From positions 4,402,001-4,466,000 of the forward strand of contig OZ245019.1 in NCBI GenBank assembly GCA_965223815.1: a stretch of 64,000 bases of DNA, read 5' to 3'. The stretch is from HKST-UBA178 sp965223815 (GTDB lineage Bacteria; Pseudomonadota; Gammaproteobacteria; Chromatiales; Chromatiaceae). The notes under the pieces are model-generated. The model had not been told where the DNA came from. It worked only from the letters and a program-made list of their open reading frames with translations, and made no database searches. A program made the position numbers and the translations under genes. Shown here piece by piece: positions 26,340-35,841 of this stretch. The stretch's first letter is position 1. Each line of letters opens with the position of its first letter.

Positions 26340-27380
26340 CTAACCAGTGAACAACTCTTTATTGATTGCTTTGGACCGCGCATCGGTTCGGCTGATCAGT
26401 CCCCGCTGGGTCAGCTCCTGCAGATGCTGATCCAGGGTTTGCATACCGTGTGCCTGGCCGGTCTGAATCGCGGAATACATCTGCGCTACCTTGTCTTCCC
26501 TAATCAGGTTGCGAATCGCCGGCGTACCGACCATGATTTCCCAAGCCGCCGTTCTTCCTCCACCAATCTTCTTCATGAGAGTTTGGGCAATGACCGAGCG
26601 TAAAGATTCCGAGAGCATGGAGCGAACCATGCCCTTCTCCCCGGCGGGAAACACATCAATGATACGGTCTATAGTCTTGGCCGCAGAGCTGGTATGCAGA
26701 GTCCCAAATACCAGGTGCCCCGTTTCCGCTGCTGTGAGCGCCAGGCGGATTGTCTCCAAGTCGCGCAACTCACCTACCAGGATGATGTCCGGGTCTTCGC
26801 GCAGTGCTGATCGCAGCGCTTCCGCAAATCCATGGGTATCCCGATGTACCTCGCGCTGATTGACGAGGCATTTCTTACTGGTGTGCACAAATTCGATGGG
26901 GTCCTCGATAGTCAGTATATGCGCGTAATCATTATCATTTTTATAGTCCATCATCGCTGCGAGGGTGGTGGATTTTCCTGAGCCGGTCGGCCCTGTTACC
27001 AGCACCAGTCCACGGGGAACATTGACGATATCCTTAAAACTCTCGGGGCAACCGAGGTCCTCCAGATTGAGCACCTTTGAGGGAATGGTTCGAAACACCG
27101 CTCCTGCCCCGCGATCCTGATTGAAAGCGTTCACCCTAAAGCGCGCCAGGCCTGGGATCTCGAAAGAAAAATCGGTTTCCAGAAATTCCTCGTAATCCTT
27201 ACGTTGTTTGTCGTTCATAATGTCATACACCAATCCATGAACGACCTTGTGGTCCAATGCGGGGACGTTGATCCTGCGGATATCCCCATCCACTCGAATC
27301 ATCGGTGGCAAACCGGCCGAAAGGTGTAAATCCGACGCTTCGTGTTTAACACTGAATGCCAGAAGTTCTGCTATATCCAT
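26340..27380 (-). CDS. pilT: Type IV pilus retraction ATPase PilT
   Basis: PilT powers pilus retraction by removing pilin subunits at the inner-membrane base. The 346-residue sequence has the N-terminal PAS-like domain with SDLHLSAG, Walker A GPTGSGKS at 130-137, ILTIEDPIEFVH, Walker B ILVGELRDLETI, GHLVFGTLHTSSA and the C-terminal AIRNLIRE motif needed for retraction. The length is standard. Upstream of its start, 168 bp separate it from the divergent yggS, where both promoters must lie. Together with the Pil-Chp operon it indicates working twitching motility. Confidence 0.98.
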   Translation of the reverse strand: MDIAELLAFSVKHEASDLHLSAGLPPMIRVDGDIRRINVPALDHKVVHGLVYDIMNDKQRKDYEEFLETDFSFEIPGLARFRVNAFNQDRGAGAVFRTIPSKVLNLEDLGCPESFKDIVNVPRGLVLVTGPTGSGKSTTLAAMMDYKNDNDYAHILTIEDPIEFVHTSKKCLVNQREVHRDTHGFAEALRSALREDPDIILVGELRDLETIRLALTAAETGHLVFGTLHTSSAAKTIDRIIDVFPAGEKGMVRSMLSESLRSVIAQTLMKKIGGGRTAAWEIMVGTPAIRNLIREDKVAQMYSAIQTGQAHGMQTLDQHLQELTQRGLISRTDARSKAINKELFTG

Positions 27381-27548
27381 TCAATCATTCCCCTAAGTCT
27401 CAGCAGGCCAACGCCCGGATTGCAGGATACGGGCTCAATTTCGGGCCACCACCTGTGAATAACCTCTCTGATCCATCGTAACGGCTGACCTTTCGTTTTG
27501 CTTTAATCATCGGATTATTCGAAACTATCTACCGATACACCTAATAGA

Positions 27549-28265
27549 ATGGCGATCGCCATGAATACCATCAAAGCACGTCTTGATAGAGTACGGCAAC
27601 AGATAAGCATGGCTGAGCAAGAATACGGGCGTAAACCGGGGGCAGTCACACTATTGGCCGTGAGTAAGACCCGACCTGCCAGTGACATACTGGCTGCGCT
27701 TCGCGCCGGACATCACCGATTTGGTGAGAGTTACCCGCAAGAGGCATTGACGAAGATCGAGCAATTGCAAAGCGAGCCCATTGAGTGGCATTTCGTGGGG
27801 CGAATACAGAGCAATAAGACTCGCTTGATCGCGGAGAACTTCCAGTGGGTCCACAGTATCGACAAGCCAAAGCAAGCCAGGCGGCTAAACGATCAGCGTC
27901 CTGAAGAATTACCCCCATTGAATGTCTGCCTACAAATCAAGGTAGACCCGGAGGAGACCAAGGGTGGGCTTCTACCAGAGGAGGCCGAAGCTTTTCTCCC
28001 GCAGTTCGCCAGCCTGCCGCGCTTGCGCCTTCGCGGCCTGATGACCCTCCCGGCTGCAACGGAAGAACTGGCGACTCAGCGTCGTCCCTTCAGGGAATTG
28101 AGGCTATTACTGCAACGGTGGAACCGATCCGGACTCAAAATGGATACACTCTCAATCGGCATGTCTGGAGATATGCAAGCAGCCATCGCTGAAGGATCAA
28201 CCCTGGTCCGGGTCGGCACAGCGATTTTTGGCCCTCGTCCCCCCCTAGGCCGAAACCCAACATAA
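27549..28265 (+). CDS. yggS: PLP homeostasis protein (YggS/PLPBP family)
   Basis: A 238-residue single-domain, fold-type III pyridoxal-phosphate protein. PLP should be bound to Lys40 in LLAVSKTRP; FGESYPQEAL, WHFVGRIQSNK and the phosphate-binding SIGMSGDMQAAIAEGST are conserved. The family has no known catalytic activity and helps balance PLP and amino-acid pools. A second ATG four codons in (27561) could be the true start. It heads the conserved yggS-proC-yggT-yggU run. Confidence 0.95.
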   Translation: MAIAMNTIKARLDRVRQQISMAEQEYGRKPGAVTLLAVSKTRPASDILAALRAGHHRFGESYPQEALTKIEQLQSEPIEWHFVGRIQSNKTRLIAENFQWVHSIDKPKQARRLNDQRPEELPPLNVCLQIKVDPEETKGGLLPEEAEAFLPQFASLPRLRLRGLMTLPAATEELATQRRPFRELRLLLQRWNRSGLKMDTLSIGMSGDMQAAIAEGSTLVRVGTAIFGPRPPLGRNPT

Positions 28266-28303
28266 CGTAACCGAAACACAACACAGCTAAGGAATATCGA
28301 GCA

Positions 28304-29164
28304 TTGAACGACAAAAATAGAGCGAATCTTCCGGATATGTCCAGGAAAACGATAGCCTTTATCGGCGGAGGCAACATGGCGGCCAGCCTGATTGGCGGAT
28401 TGGTAGCAGACGGCTATGCGCCGGAGAGGATCTTCACCAGCGATCCAGACAAGGAGAAGCTTTCGGCTCTCTCTGCGCGCTTCGGTGTCCGATCGGCCAG
28501 CAGCAATAGTGACGCGGCAGCCAACGCCGACGTAATCGTTCTGGCCGTCAAACCGCAAATCCTGAAACAAGTGGCCAGCGCCCTTGCTAACGAAATTCAA
28601 CAACGACAGCCACTGGTGATCTCCATCGCGGCAGGAGTAAGAGAAAAGCATCTGCAATCCTGGCTGGGTGGAGATGTGGCGCTGATCAGGTCAATGCCCA
28701 ATACGCCGGCAATGCTTCAGGCGGGGGCAACGGTTCTACATGCAAGCAGCATGGTCAGCGCTGAGCAAAAAAGCCTGGCCGAATCCATCCTTCGGGCGGT
28801 CGGTCTGACCTGCTGGCTAGAGAGCGAGTCCTTGGTCGATGCCGCCACAGCGCTTTCTGGAAGCGGGCCTGCCTACTTTTTTTTGGTAATGGAGGCTATC
28901 GAGGCCTCCGGCAAGAATTTGGGTTTAGCTCCCGAAACAGCCAGGTTACTCACTCTGCAAACGGCACTGGGTGCGGCGCGCATGGCCATGGAGAGCAGCG
29001 ACGGCCCGGCGGTGCTACGCAGCCGTGTCACCTCACCCGGCGGCACCACGGAGCAGGCTATCGGGACACTCGAACAGGGGGGACTTAGAGGCTTGTTCCA
29101 GGAAGCCATGGAAAGCGCCAGAAACCGATCTATCGAGCTATCAGAGATTTTGGGAGAAAGCTGA
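28304..29164 (+). CDS. proC: Pyrroline-5-carboxylate reductase
   Basis: ProC reduces pyrroline-5-carboxylate to proline with NAD(P)H. The Rossmann motif FIGGGNMA lies near residue 19, and VLAVKPQ, SMPNTPA, ALSGSGPAYFF and RSRVTSPGGTT are family marks. The start is uncertain. TTG 28304 has TAAGGA 10 nt upstream and gives 286 residues. ATG 28337 fits the usual short N-terminus better but lacks a good ribosome site. Its stop overlaps the yggT start (TGATG). Confidence 0.95.
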   Translation: MNDKNRANLPDMSRKTIAFIGGGNMAASLIGGLVADGYAPERIFTSDPDKEKLSALSARFGVRSASSNSDAAANADVIVLAVKPQILKQVASALANEIQQRQPLVISIAAGVREKHLQSWLGGDVALIRSMPNTPAMLQAGATVLHASSMVSAEQKSLAESILRAVGLTCWLESESLVDAATALSGSGPAYFFLVMEAIEASGKNLGLAPETARLLTLQTALGAARMAMESSDGPAVLRSRVTSPGGTTEQAIGTLEQGGLRGLFQEAMESARNRSIELSEILGES

Positions 29165-29742
29165 TGGGCAACACCTATCTTTCGAATCCCGTAGTTTTTC
29201 TGGTGCAGGTCGTATTCGGTGCTTATGTGCTCGTATTGATGTTGCGGTTCCTACTGCAACTCTTCCGCGCCGATTTCTATAATCCCGTCTCCCAATTCGT
29301 GGTAAAGGTGACCACTCCGGTGCTACAGCCGTTACGACGCATCATACCCGGTGTCGCGGGATTGGATGTCGCATCCATCTTTGCAATGTGGATACTGAAA
29401 TCCATCGAACTCTGGTTGACCATTTCCATCAGTGGAATGGGCGGAAATCTGCTGACAGCCGCCGCCTGGGCAATTCCGGAACTGGCAAGCTTGGCAATCA
29501 ACGTGTTTCTGTTCGCCATCCTTATCCAGGTCATTCTCAGCTGGGTCAATCCCGGAGGATACAACCCGGCTGCAAGCCTAATCGACAGTCTCACAGCTCC
29601 CCTGCTGGGACCAGCGCGGCGGTTAATACCGCCGATAAGCGGTTTGGACCTATCGCCGATGGTTGTAATGATCGGCCTGGTGCTGTTGAAGATGCTTCTA
29701 CTCCCTCCACTGCAGATGTTAACCGGCAGTCCGTTTAGATGA
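29164..29742 (+). CDS. yggT: YggT family integral membrane protein
   Basis: A 192-residue inner-membrane protein made of two YGGT repeats. Each repeat has a hydrophobic hairpin followed by a phrase of the type NPVSQFVVKVTTPVLQPLRRIIPG (first copy) and NPAASLIDSLTAPLLGPARRLIPP (second copy), given here in part. The function is not settled; roles in osmotic or potassium balance and membrane organisation have been proposed. It overlaps proC by 1 bp and yggU by 4 bp, so the three are one transcriptional unit. Confidence 0.93.
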   Translation: MGNTYLSNPVVFLVQVVFGAYVLVLMLRFLLQLFRADFYNPVSQFVVKVTTPVLQPLRRIIPGVAGLDVASIFAMWILKSIELWLTISISGMGGNLLTAAAWAIPELASLAINVFLFAILIQVILSWVNPGGYNPAASLIDSLTAPLLGPARRLIPPISGLDLSPMVVMIGLVLLKMLLLPPLQMLTGSPFR

Positions 29743-30044
29743 TGACGCCTGAGCAATCCTGGTGCCGGTGGGAGAAAGATGACCTGCTGATAAACCTTCG
29801 GGTTCAACCCAAAGCAGGGAGGGATACCTTTGTGGAACCCTATGGGAATTTTTACAAAGTTCAAATCAAGGCACCACCCGCCGACGGTAAAGCTAACACC
29901 CATCTGCTGAGGTTCCTTGCAAAGACCTTCGGCGTGCGCCAACACGATGTACTTCTGGAGCAGGGCGCAAAGAGCAGGAACAAGCGTATCCGAATCCATT
30001 CGCCGAGAAAGTTTCCGATTGTCAACGGTGGAGGACTAGAGTGA
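29739..30044 (+). CDS. yggU: DUF167 family protein YggU
   Basis: A 101-residue DUF167/UPF0235 protein. The hallmark stretch is VQIKAPPADGKANTHLLRFLA, preceded by LLINLRVQPKAGRD and followed by the basic KSRNKRIRI. The structure of the family is known, the function is not. It starts on the second-last codon region of yggT and ends 34 bp before the dynamin-like gene. Confidence 0.93.
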   Translation: MMTPEQSWCRWEKDDLLINLRVQPKAGRDTFVEPYGNFYKVQIKAPPADGKANTHLLRFLAKTFGVRQHDVLLEQGAKSRNKRIRIHSPRKFPIVNGGGLE

Positions 30045-30078
30045 CCGCCAATCGTAGCCCTTCCAGCTCATCAGGTTT

Positions 30079-32082
30079 TTGAAATTGACTCAGTCAATCA
30101 ATCATCAGCTCGACCAACAACTTCTCGCTTTCAACCAGTGGAAGGAGACTCTTGTACAAGCCATGGACGACTATCAAGCATGGCTGTCCAAGCACAAGCT
30201 ACTCACTGATGAGAAACAGCAGCGGATTCAGGAATGCCGCCAAACTCTGGCAACGGATCGGCTAACGCTCGCTTTCGTTGCTGAGTTTTCTCGGGGTAAA
30301 ACTGAGCTAATCAACGCTATCTTCTTCTCAGACTACGGCCGACGATTACTACCATCTACTGCCGGGCGCACGACCATGTGCCCAACCGAGCTTTTCTACG
30401 ATCAAGATGCAGACTCCGCCTATGTGCGCCTCCTCCCCGTCGAGACGCGCAGCAGGAACACCACTCTGGAACAACTGAAGCAAGATCCCCATGCCTGGAT
30501 GACCTACCCCTTGGATCTTTCTTCCGCTGAGCAGATAGCGACCTGTCTGAGCGAGGTGGTTGAGACCCGCCCAGCAGCATTAAAAGAGGCGATAGACCTG
30601 GGTTTGTACGACCCTGATCAAAACCCCCACCAGAAAGACTCTCCCGAAACGGTTGATATCCCCAAGTGGCGGCACGCGCAAATCTCTTTCCCCCACCCGC
30701 TGCTCAAACAAGGGCTCTGCATTCTCGACACCCCCGGATTAAACGCCTTGGGAAGTGAGCCGGAACTCACTCTGAGCATGCTTCCCGCGGCGCAGGCGGT
30801 TTTGTTTGTTCTGGCAGCCGACACAGGCGTAACCAGAACCGACCTGGAAATGTGGCAAAACCACATCAAGGGATTCGAACGACGCCGAAAACAGGGCCTT
30901 ATTGTTGTACTGAACAAGGCTGATACACTCTGGGACGAACTGCAGTCACAGACCGCCATCGAAACAGCGATTACAGAACAGTGCAACGAAACCTCGCAGA
31001 TCCTGGGCATCGACAGCAGACAAATTTTTCCAGTCTCTGCGCAAAAAGGATTGCTCGCAAAGGTAAAAAGCGATTCGGATTTGCTGGAGCGCAGTGCCTT
31101 GGGGCGGCTAGAGGCGCACCTGTCCCAAGATATACTCAGTGATCGGCGGGAAATCATCAGGGACACCATCAGCACCGAAATTTCCCAACTACTTGAGAAC
31201 ACCATCGGCATGGTGGGCAGCAAGCAACGAGGTCTCGGTAGGCAACTGACTGATCTCGAAGCTCTGGTCGGTAAAAGTGAGCATGTCATAACGCATATGA
31301 TCGAGGCTGCGGGTAGTGATCATGGCGCCTATCTCGAGGACCTGCAAACGTTCAAAGAAAATCGTACAGAGCTGCTGCAGCAGGGAGAGCGACTGCTGAA
31401 AATTCTTGATCTGGAGCGCATCGACTATCTTATCGATGATACCCGGAAGAGGATGGATAGAAACATGACTACTCTCGGTTTGAGAGGTAACATGCGTCGT
31501 CTCTTCGAAGCTTTCCGCACCGACATGCAGAAGCTGGTCAAAGAGAGCGATGAAGTTAGGAAGAAAGCCCGCAGCATCTATCGACTATTCCATACTCTCC
31601 ATGGGTTCACCGTGACTCAACCGAAAATGTTTTCGGTCATGCGCTACCGCGTTGATCTGGAAACTCTGATGAAAGAGGCAGAGGCTTTTCGTAAAAGCTT
31701 ACACACAACCATCAGCGGGAAACGATATTTAATCAAACAGTTTTTTGCTGCATTGGTGGTTCGCGCACGAAAAATACTCGTTTCTGCACGCCGTGAGATC
31801 GAAAGTTGGTTGAAGATGGTACTTGAGCCGCTGGCCTTTCAAATCCGAGAACGTCGTGACCAGATGGAATCCAAGCTTCAAGATCTACAAAAAATCAGCG
31901 AATCGAGAGATACGCTACAGCAGCGTATTTCCGATTTAAAACAACAACAGGCGGCCGTTGGCAGGGAACAGTCTTTGTTGAATGATATATACAGTCGCCT
32001 CCACGGATCCGAGGCACATTCTGATACCGCCGAAGCAACCCCGCGCCACCCGCTGCATCACCACCCGGCCGGTGTACAGTAA
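30079..32082 (+). CDS. Bacterial dynamin-like GTPase
   Basis: A 667-residue large GTPase of the bacterial dynamin family. The P-loop is AEFSRGKT (68-75, the Ser/Thr-containing variant common in this family). A switch threonine lies in STAGRTTMCPTE, G3 is DTPG (217-220) and G4 is NKAD (279-282). About 380 residues of mostly helical sequence follow, with coiled-coil content. A hydrophobic-basic segment near 570-590 (FFAALVVRARKILV) could touch membrane. The tail is histidine-rich. The start is TTG 30079. Bacterial dynamins bind and remodel membranes; a role in membrane stress repair or phage defence is known for other members, but nothing local shows which applies. Confidence 0.85.
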   Translation: MKLTQSINHQLDQQLLAFNQWKETLVQAMDDYQAWLSKHKLLTDEKQQRIQECRQTLATDRLTLAFVAEFSRGKTELINAIFFSDYGRRLLPSTAGRTTMCPTELFYDQDADSAYVRLLPVETRSRNTTLEQLKQDPHAWMTYPLDLSSAEQIATCLSEVVETRPAALKEAIDLGLYDPDQNPHQKDSPETVDIPKWRHAQISFPHPLLKQGLCILDTPGLNALGSEPELTLSMLPAAQAVLFVLAADTGVTRTDLEMWQNHIKGFERRRKQGLIVVLNKADTLWDELQSQTAIETAITEQCNETSQILGIDSRQIFPVSAQKGLLAKVKSDSDLLERSALGRLEAHLSQDILSDRREIIRDTISTEISQLLENTIGMVGSKQRGLGRQLTDLEALVGKSEHVITHMIEAAGSDHGAYLEDLQTFKENRTELLQQGERLLKILDLERIDYLIDDTRKRMDRNMTTLGLRGNMRRLFEAFRTDMQKLVKESDEVRKKARSIYRLFHTLHGFTVTQPKMFSVMRYRVDLETLMKEAEAFRKSLHTTISGKRYLIKQFFAALVVRARKILVSARREIESWLKMVLEPLAFQIRERRDQMESKLQDLQKISESRDTLQQRISDLKQQQAAVGREQSLLNDIYSRLHGSEAHSDTAEATPRHPLHHHPAGVQ

Positions 32083-32259
32083 GCGGCCGGAAATTAACAA
32101 CAAGGGTACCCTGGCAATTCTCTCATATATGCTGACCTAGGGTCAGAATGCAAATATCGACTACACTGGTATCGTATAGGCAAGCAGTAATTCCGCCGAG
32201 CCTGTAGGATTCGTTATCATAGCGGTTGTCCGCTTAATCTTCCTCCAGGAGACGCCCCA

Positions 32260-32706
32260 ATGATGACAAGATCGACTGCGGTAATATGGGCTTGCCTTTC
32301 GCTGCTGTTACCTACCTTGGTTACGGCAGAAAACAGCACCCGCGAAGCAGGCTATGCTGTTCACCACAACGCAATTCCCACCTCCCTACTGACACCAGAG
32401 ATCGCCACCGCCTACGGTATCGTGCGCAGTAAGTACAGGGGGATGCTGAGTGTCAGTGTAATCAAGGAGGCCCCCGACTCCACCGGTTCACCTGTTACCG
32501 CCAGGATATATGCCCAATCCAGAAGCCTGAGCGGAAAAGTGCGTAAGATCGGCATGCGGGAAATCCGCGAGGGTGACGCGGTGTACTATATCGGTGAATT
32601 TCCGATTGTAGACCGGGAAAAGCTGACATTCACCCTGGAGGTCCTTCCCCAGGGGCGGCAGCAGGAAATCAAGGCTCAACTCAGTCAGGAATTCTATATC
32701 GACTGA
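32260..32706 (+). CDS. Secreted DUF4426 protein
   Basis: A 148-residue protein with a clear Sec signal peptide (MMTRSTAVIWACLSLLL..., cleavage likely after LVTA, near residue 23). The mature domain is a small beta-rich DUF4426 fold; the segments YAVHHNAIPTSLLTPEIA and AVYYIGEFPIVDRE are typical. The function is unknown. In Pseudomonas the homologue lies in the same yggT-metXW neighbourhood. Here metX and metW are absent and a dynamin-like gene takes that place. AGGAG at 32247-32251 is well placed for ATG 32260. Confidence 0.85.
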   Translation: MMTRSTAVIWACLSLLLPTLVTAENSTREAGYAVHHNAIPTSLLTPEIATAYGIVRSKYRGMLSVSVIKEAPDSTGSPVTARIYAQSRSLSGKVRKIGMREIREGDAVYYIGEFPIVDREKLTFTLEVLPQGRQQEIKAQLSQEFYID

Positions 32707-33150
32707 TAGTTCAACGTTTGCTTGCCCAGCCGCTCGTCACGCTGACGAGATGCAGCACAATCACCTACTCACTGCACTTGGCGATCTCTTCGATAGGATA
32801 TGCGGCTGCGGTGAGCGGCATCAAGACCGCCTCCGAACGCGAATATCGGCTCCCCGTTGGCGGCAACATAGGCTACACATGTACAATCTAAACGCCAGGT
32901 TCACCTCGGCTGTGCTCGTAGCACCGGAGGCTTTATCCTTATCGCCTTGATCCTGGGGTCTGCCATAAGCAATTCGACTCTTGCGGGTCCGGATGGGAAA
33001 TTGATTCGTGAATTATTTTCAAACTATGAGACTTGAAGAAGCAACGAGGTTTATTCATGCTGGTTTCTGGCTACTGATACCCAAGTGAACAAACTGCTCC
33101 GCACTCCACCCGATAGCCGGGGAACACAGCACTCAGACCGGACGGTAGTT
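32707..33150. other. Intergenic region before kdsD
   Basis: No credible gene is seen in these 444 bp. Short frames (for example 32750-32950) have no family resemblance. In Pseudomonas and relatives a calcium/sodium exchanger often precedes kdsD; none is present. The promoter of the kdsD-lptB run is expected here, but no hexamer pair stands out. Confidence 0.4.
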
Positions 33151-34149
33151 ATGAGAGACAAGACGTCCCCCAGCCCCGAAGAATCAGCGAGATTTCGAGC
33201 CCTGGGACTAGCCGTTATTAGGCGAGAAGCCGCGGCAATCGAAGATTTGAGCGCACGGTTGGATGAGGATTTCGCCAGAGCTTGCCATTACCTGTTGCGC
33301 TGTGAGGGACGTATTGTGGTCATAGGCATGGGGAAGTCGGGGCACATCTGCGGGAAGATCGCCGCTACGCTAGCCAGCACCGGTAGTCCCGCTTTTTTCG
33401 TGCACCCTGGAGAAGCCAGTCACGGCGACCTCGGTATGATTACGAAAAAAGATGTGGTCCTTAGTCTCTCAAACTCAGGGGAGACCGTCGAACTGCTCAC
33501 CATCATTCCCATCATTAAGCGACTCGGTGTCCCCCTGGTCTCCATGACTGGCAACCCAGACTCGAATCTTGCCCGGGAATCCGATGTACACATCGATGTA
33601 AGCGTAGAGCAGGAAGCATGCCCACTAAACCTCGCTCCCACTGCCAGCACCACAGCTAGCCTGGCCATGGGGGACGCTTTGGCCGTCGCTCTGCTGGAGG
33701 CCCGGGGTTTTACCGAAGCGGATTTTGCGCGCTCTCATCCCGGGGGAGCCCTCGGGCGCCGGTTGCTGCTTCATATTAACGACATTATGCATACAGGGGA
33801 CGAGGTACCAGCGGTACCGGTTGATGCCCTGTTAAAAGACGCCTTGGTTGAAATGACCAACAAAGGAATGGGAATGACCGCCATCGTCGGCCCACATCAG
33901 CAACTTTTAGGAGTTTACACCGACGGAGACTTGAGGCGCACACTGGATCGAGAGGTAGATATCAGGCACGCGAAAGTTGCCGATCTAATGACCCGGGAGT
34001 GTAAAACCGCTTCCCGGAAACTGTTGGCAGTGGAAGCACTGCAGATCATGCAGGAAAACAAGATCAATGCCCTGCTAATCGTTGACAAGGATAACCGCCT
34101 AATCGGCGCGCTCAACATGCACGATCTGCTGCGCGCAGGCGTAGTCTAG
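33151..34149 (+). CDS. kdsD: Arabinose-5-phosphate isomerase
   Basis: KdsD converts ribulose-5-phosphate to arabinose-5-phosphate, the first step to the lipopolysaccharide sugar Kdo. An SIS domain (about 25-190) carries GMGKSGHICGKIA (59-71) and SNSGETVEL, followed by a pair of CBS domains (about 210-332; DIMHTGDEVPAV and LMTRECKT). I chose ATG 33151 (332 residues), which matches the usual length; the GTG at 33085 would add 22 unconserved residues. It starts the kdsD-kdsC-lptC-lptA-lptB run. Confidence 0.95.
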   Translation: MRDKTSPSPEESARFRALGLAVIRREAAAIEDLSARLDEDFARACHYLLRCEGRIVVIGMGKSGHICGKIAATLASTGSPAFFVHPGEASHGDLGMITKKDVVLSLSNSGETVELLTIIPIIKRLGVPLVSMTGNPDSNLARESDVHIDVSVEQEACPLNLAPTASTTASLAMGDALAVALLEARGFTEADFARSHPGGALGRRLLLHINDIMHTGDEVPAVPVDALLKDALVEMTNKGMGMTAIVGPHQQLLGVYTDGDLRRTLDREVDIRHAKVADLMTRECKTASRKLLAVEALQIMQENKINALLIVDKDNRLIGALNMHDLLRAGVV

Positions 34150-34239
34150 CGCGGCTTTGTTTGTCACAAGGAGAGTCTGTCGCTGAGGTTAGAATAGAAA
34201 AATGTAAACGGTGCTGAAATACGGCTGAGGGATCAACAG

Positions 34240-34761
34240 ATGCAGAAAGTGCGTGAAAAAGCGGCGCAAGTGAAATTGGTGATATTCGACGTAGACGGTG
34301 TGCTGACAGACGGCGGACTCTATCTCGGCGACGACGGACTGGAATACAAGACCTTCTATTCCAAGGACGGTCTGGGAATGAAGATGCTCCAGCGCAGCGG
34401 AATCGAAATCGGAATTATTACGGCGCGTACATCGAGACTGGTCTCGATACGCATGGAAAGCCTGGGAATCGAACACTTATACCAGGGCAGAGAAGAGAAA
34501 CTTCCCGCTTTTATAGAACTCAAACAGAAACTGGGACTGGACGCGGCGCAGATAGCCTACGTCGGAGACGATGTGGTTGACATGCCGATTATGCGCCGGG
34601 TCGGGCTCTCCATCGCCGTCCAGGATTCCCATCCCGAAGTACTGCGCATCGCAGACTGGCAGACGGCTGCACCGGGGGGCAGAGGAGCAGCCCGAGAGGT
34701 CTGTGATCTGCTCATGGAGGCCCAGGGGACACTAGAGAAGGCCTTGGAGCGATATCGTTGA
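34240..34761 (+). CDS. kdsC: 3-deoxy-D-manno-octulosonate 8-phosphate phosphatase
   Basis: KdsC removes the phosphate from Kdo-8-phosphate. This 173-residue haloacid-dehalogenase phosphatase has the nucleophile motif IFDVDGVLTDG with Asp17 and Asp19, the ITARTSR switch, and the metal motif YVGDDVVDMPI. It lacks a cap domain, as usual for the tetrameric enzyme. The last codons overlap the TTG start of lptC. Confidence 0.96.
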   Translation: MQKVREKAAQVKLVIFDVDGVLTDGGLYLGDDGLEYKTFYSKDGLGMKMLQRSGIEIGIITARTSRLVSIRMESLGIEHLYQGREEKLPAFIELKQKLGLDAAQIAYVGDDVVDMPIMRRVGLSIAVQDSHPEVLRIADWQTAAPGGRGAAREVCDLLMEAQGTLEKALERYR

Positions 34762-35324
34762 TTCTGGACCGCAAAACATTTGTTATCGGTGCTGTCCTAT
34801 TGGGCTTGGTCGGAGCCAGCAGCTGGGTTGCGCGGAAATCGGAGATCGAACAAAGCAACCAACCCGAGCCTCACACCCCCGACTACTATCTCGAATCTTT
34901 TACCGCTACCATGCTCGGCATAGATGGAATCCCGGAGAAACGGCTCATCGCCAAGCGCATGCTCCACTATCCCGACGACGATACCACCGAACTCAACGAA
35001 CCGAAAATGACCGTGTATGATGGTAATCTTCCGCCCTGGGAATCTCGCTCGGAAAAGGGGTGGGTATCCGGCGACGGTGAAGAGATTCTTCTTCAGGGCC
35101 AAGTCTATATTGACAGGGAGGGTTCAGAGGATTCCCATCCCATACACATCATTACTCGGGATCTGAGGATCCACCCCTCGCGGGATTACGCCGAGACTAC
35201 CGAGGACGCTTTCGTTCAGAGTGGCGGCAGCTGGGTAGAGTCTACAGGTATGCAGGTGTGGTATACCCAGCCCGCGAGAGTAAAACTACTTGCTGAGGTA
35301 CGTGGCCGTTATGAACCCGAATAA
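34758..35324 (+). CDS. lptC: LPS export protein LptC
   Basis: LptC is the single-span inner-membrane protein that hands lipopolysaccharide from LptB2FG to LptA. The 188-residue chain has an N-terminal anchor (about 6-25, VIGAVLLGLVGASSWV) and a periplasmic beta-jellyroll (TATMLGIDGIPEKRLIAKRMLHYP...). The start is TTG 34758, overlapping the kdsC stop, with GGAG 8 nt upstream. It overlaps lptA by 14 bp. Sequence is weakly conserved in this family, so the call rests also on position. Confidence 0.92.
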   Translation: MILDRKTFVIGAVLLGLVGASSWVARKSEIEQSNQPEPHTPDYYLESFTATMLGIDGIPEKRLIAKRMLHYPDDDTTELNEPKMTVYDGNLPPWESRSEKGWVSGDGEEILLQGQVYIDREGSEDSHPIHIITRDLRIHPSRDYAETTEDAFVQSGGSWVESTGMQVWYTQPARVKLLAEVRGRYEPE

Positions 35325-35841
35325 TATTTTTCGCTTACCAGTTCAATCTCTATGGCTACTGGCACTGTTGACTCTTCTTCCCACAATCAGCCTGGCCAAG
35401 AAATCGGATACTGAACAGCCGATTTTCGTCGAAGCCGATTCCGCCGATATCAACGACCGTACCGGTATAAGTGTCTATAGCGGTGACGTCAGGGTCACTC
35501 AGGGCACGATTGAACTGATTGCGGACAAAGTAACCATTATCCAGAAGGACGGCAAAACGAACCAAGTTATCGCCGAGGGGTCTCCGGTTAAGTTTCAGCA
35601 AATGACAGATAAAGATCAGCTTATCAAGGCCCGCGCGCGAAAGGCGGACTATTTTCTAGAAAGCGAAATTCTCAATATGACGGGCGACGCTATTCTAATA
35701 CAGGAAAAAGACACCTTCTCCAGCGATCGTATTACCCTCGACCGCAACAGCGGCCAGGTCAAAGCGGGCTCCAGCGCAAAGGGAAAACAGCGGGTACGGA
35801 TCTCGATTCAGCCTAAATCAAACACCGCCGCAAAACCATGA
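35311..35841 (+). CDS. lptA: LPS transport periplasmic protein LptA
   Basis: LptA forms the periplasmic bridge for lipopolysaccharide. From ATG 35311 it has 176 residues: a signal peptide (about 1-28, ending SLAKK) and an OstA-type beta domain with QPIFVEADSADIND, YSGDVRVTQGTIEL and the later DRITLDRNSG. The upstream TTG in frame is unlikely. It overlaps lptC by 14 bp and lptB by 4 bp. Confidence 0.95.
   Translation: MNPNNIFRLPVQSLWLLALLTLLPTISLAKKSDTEQPIFVEADSADINDRTGISVYSGDVRVTQGTIELIADKVTIIQKDGKTNQVIAEGSPVKFQQMTDKDQLIKARARKADYFLESEILNMTGDAILIQEKDTFSSDRITLDRNSGQVKAGSSAKGKQRVRISIQPKSNTAAKP

Noticed and set aside
29277..29999. 240-codon minus-strand ORF over yggT and yggU
   Set aside because: It is an antisense shadow of two conserved genes.
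30618..31289. 223-codon minus-strand ORF over the dynamin-like gene
   Set aside because: Ser/Arg/Cys-rich antisense shadow with no domain.
32750..32950. 66-codon ORF before kdsD
   Set aside because: No recognisable protein and no initiation signals.
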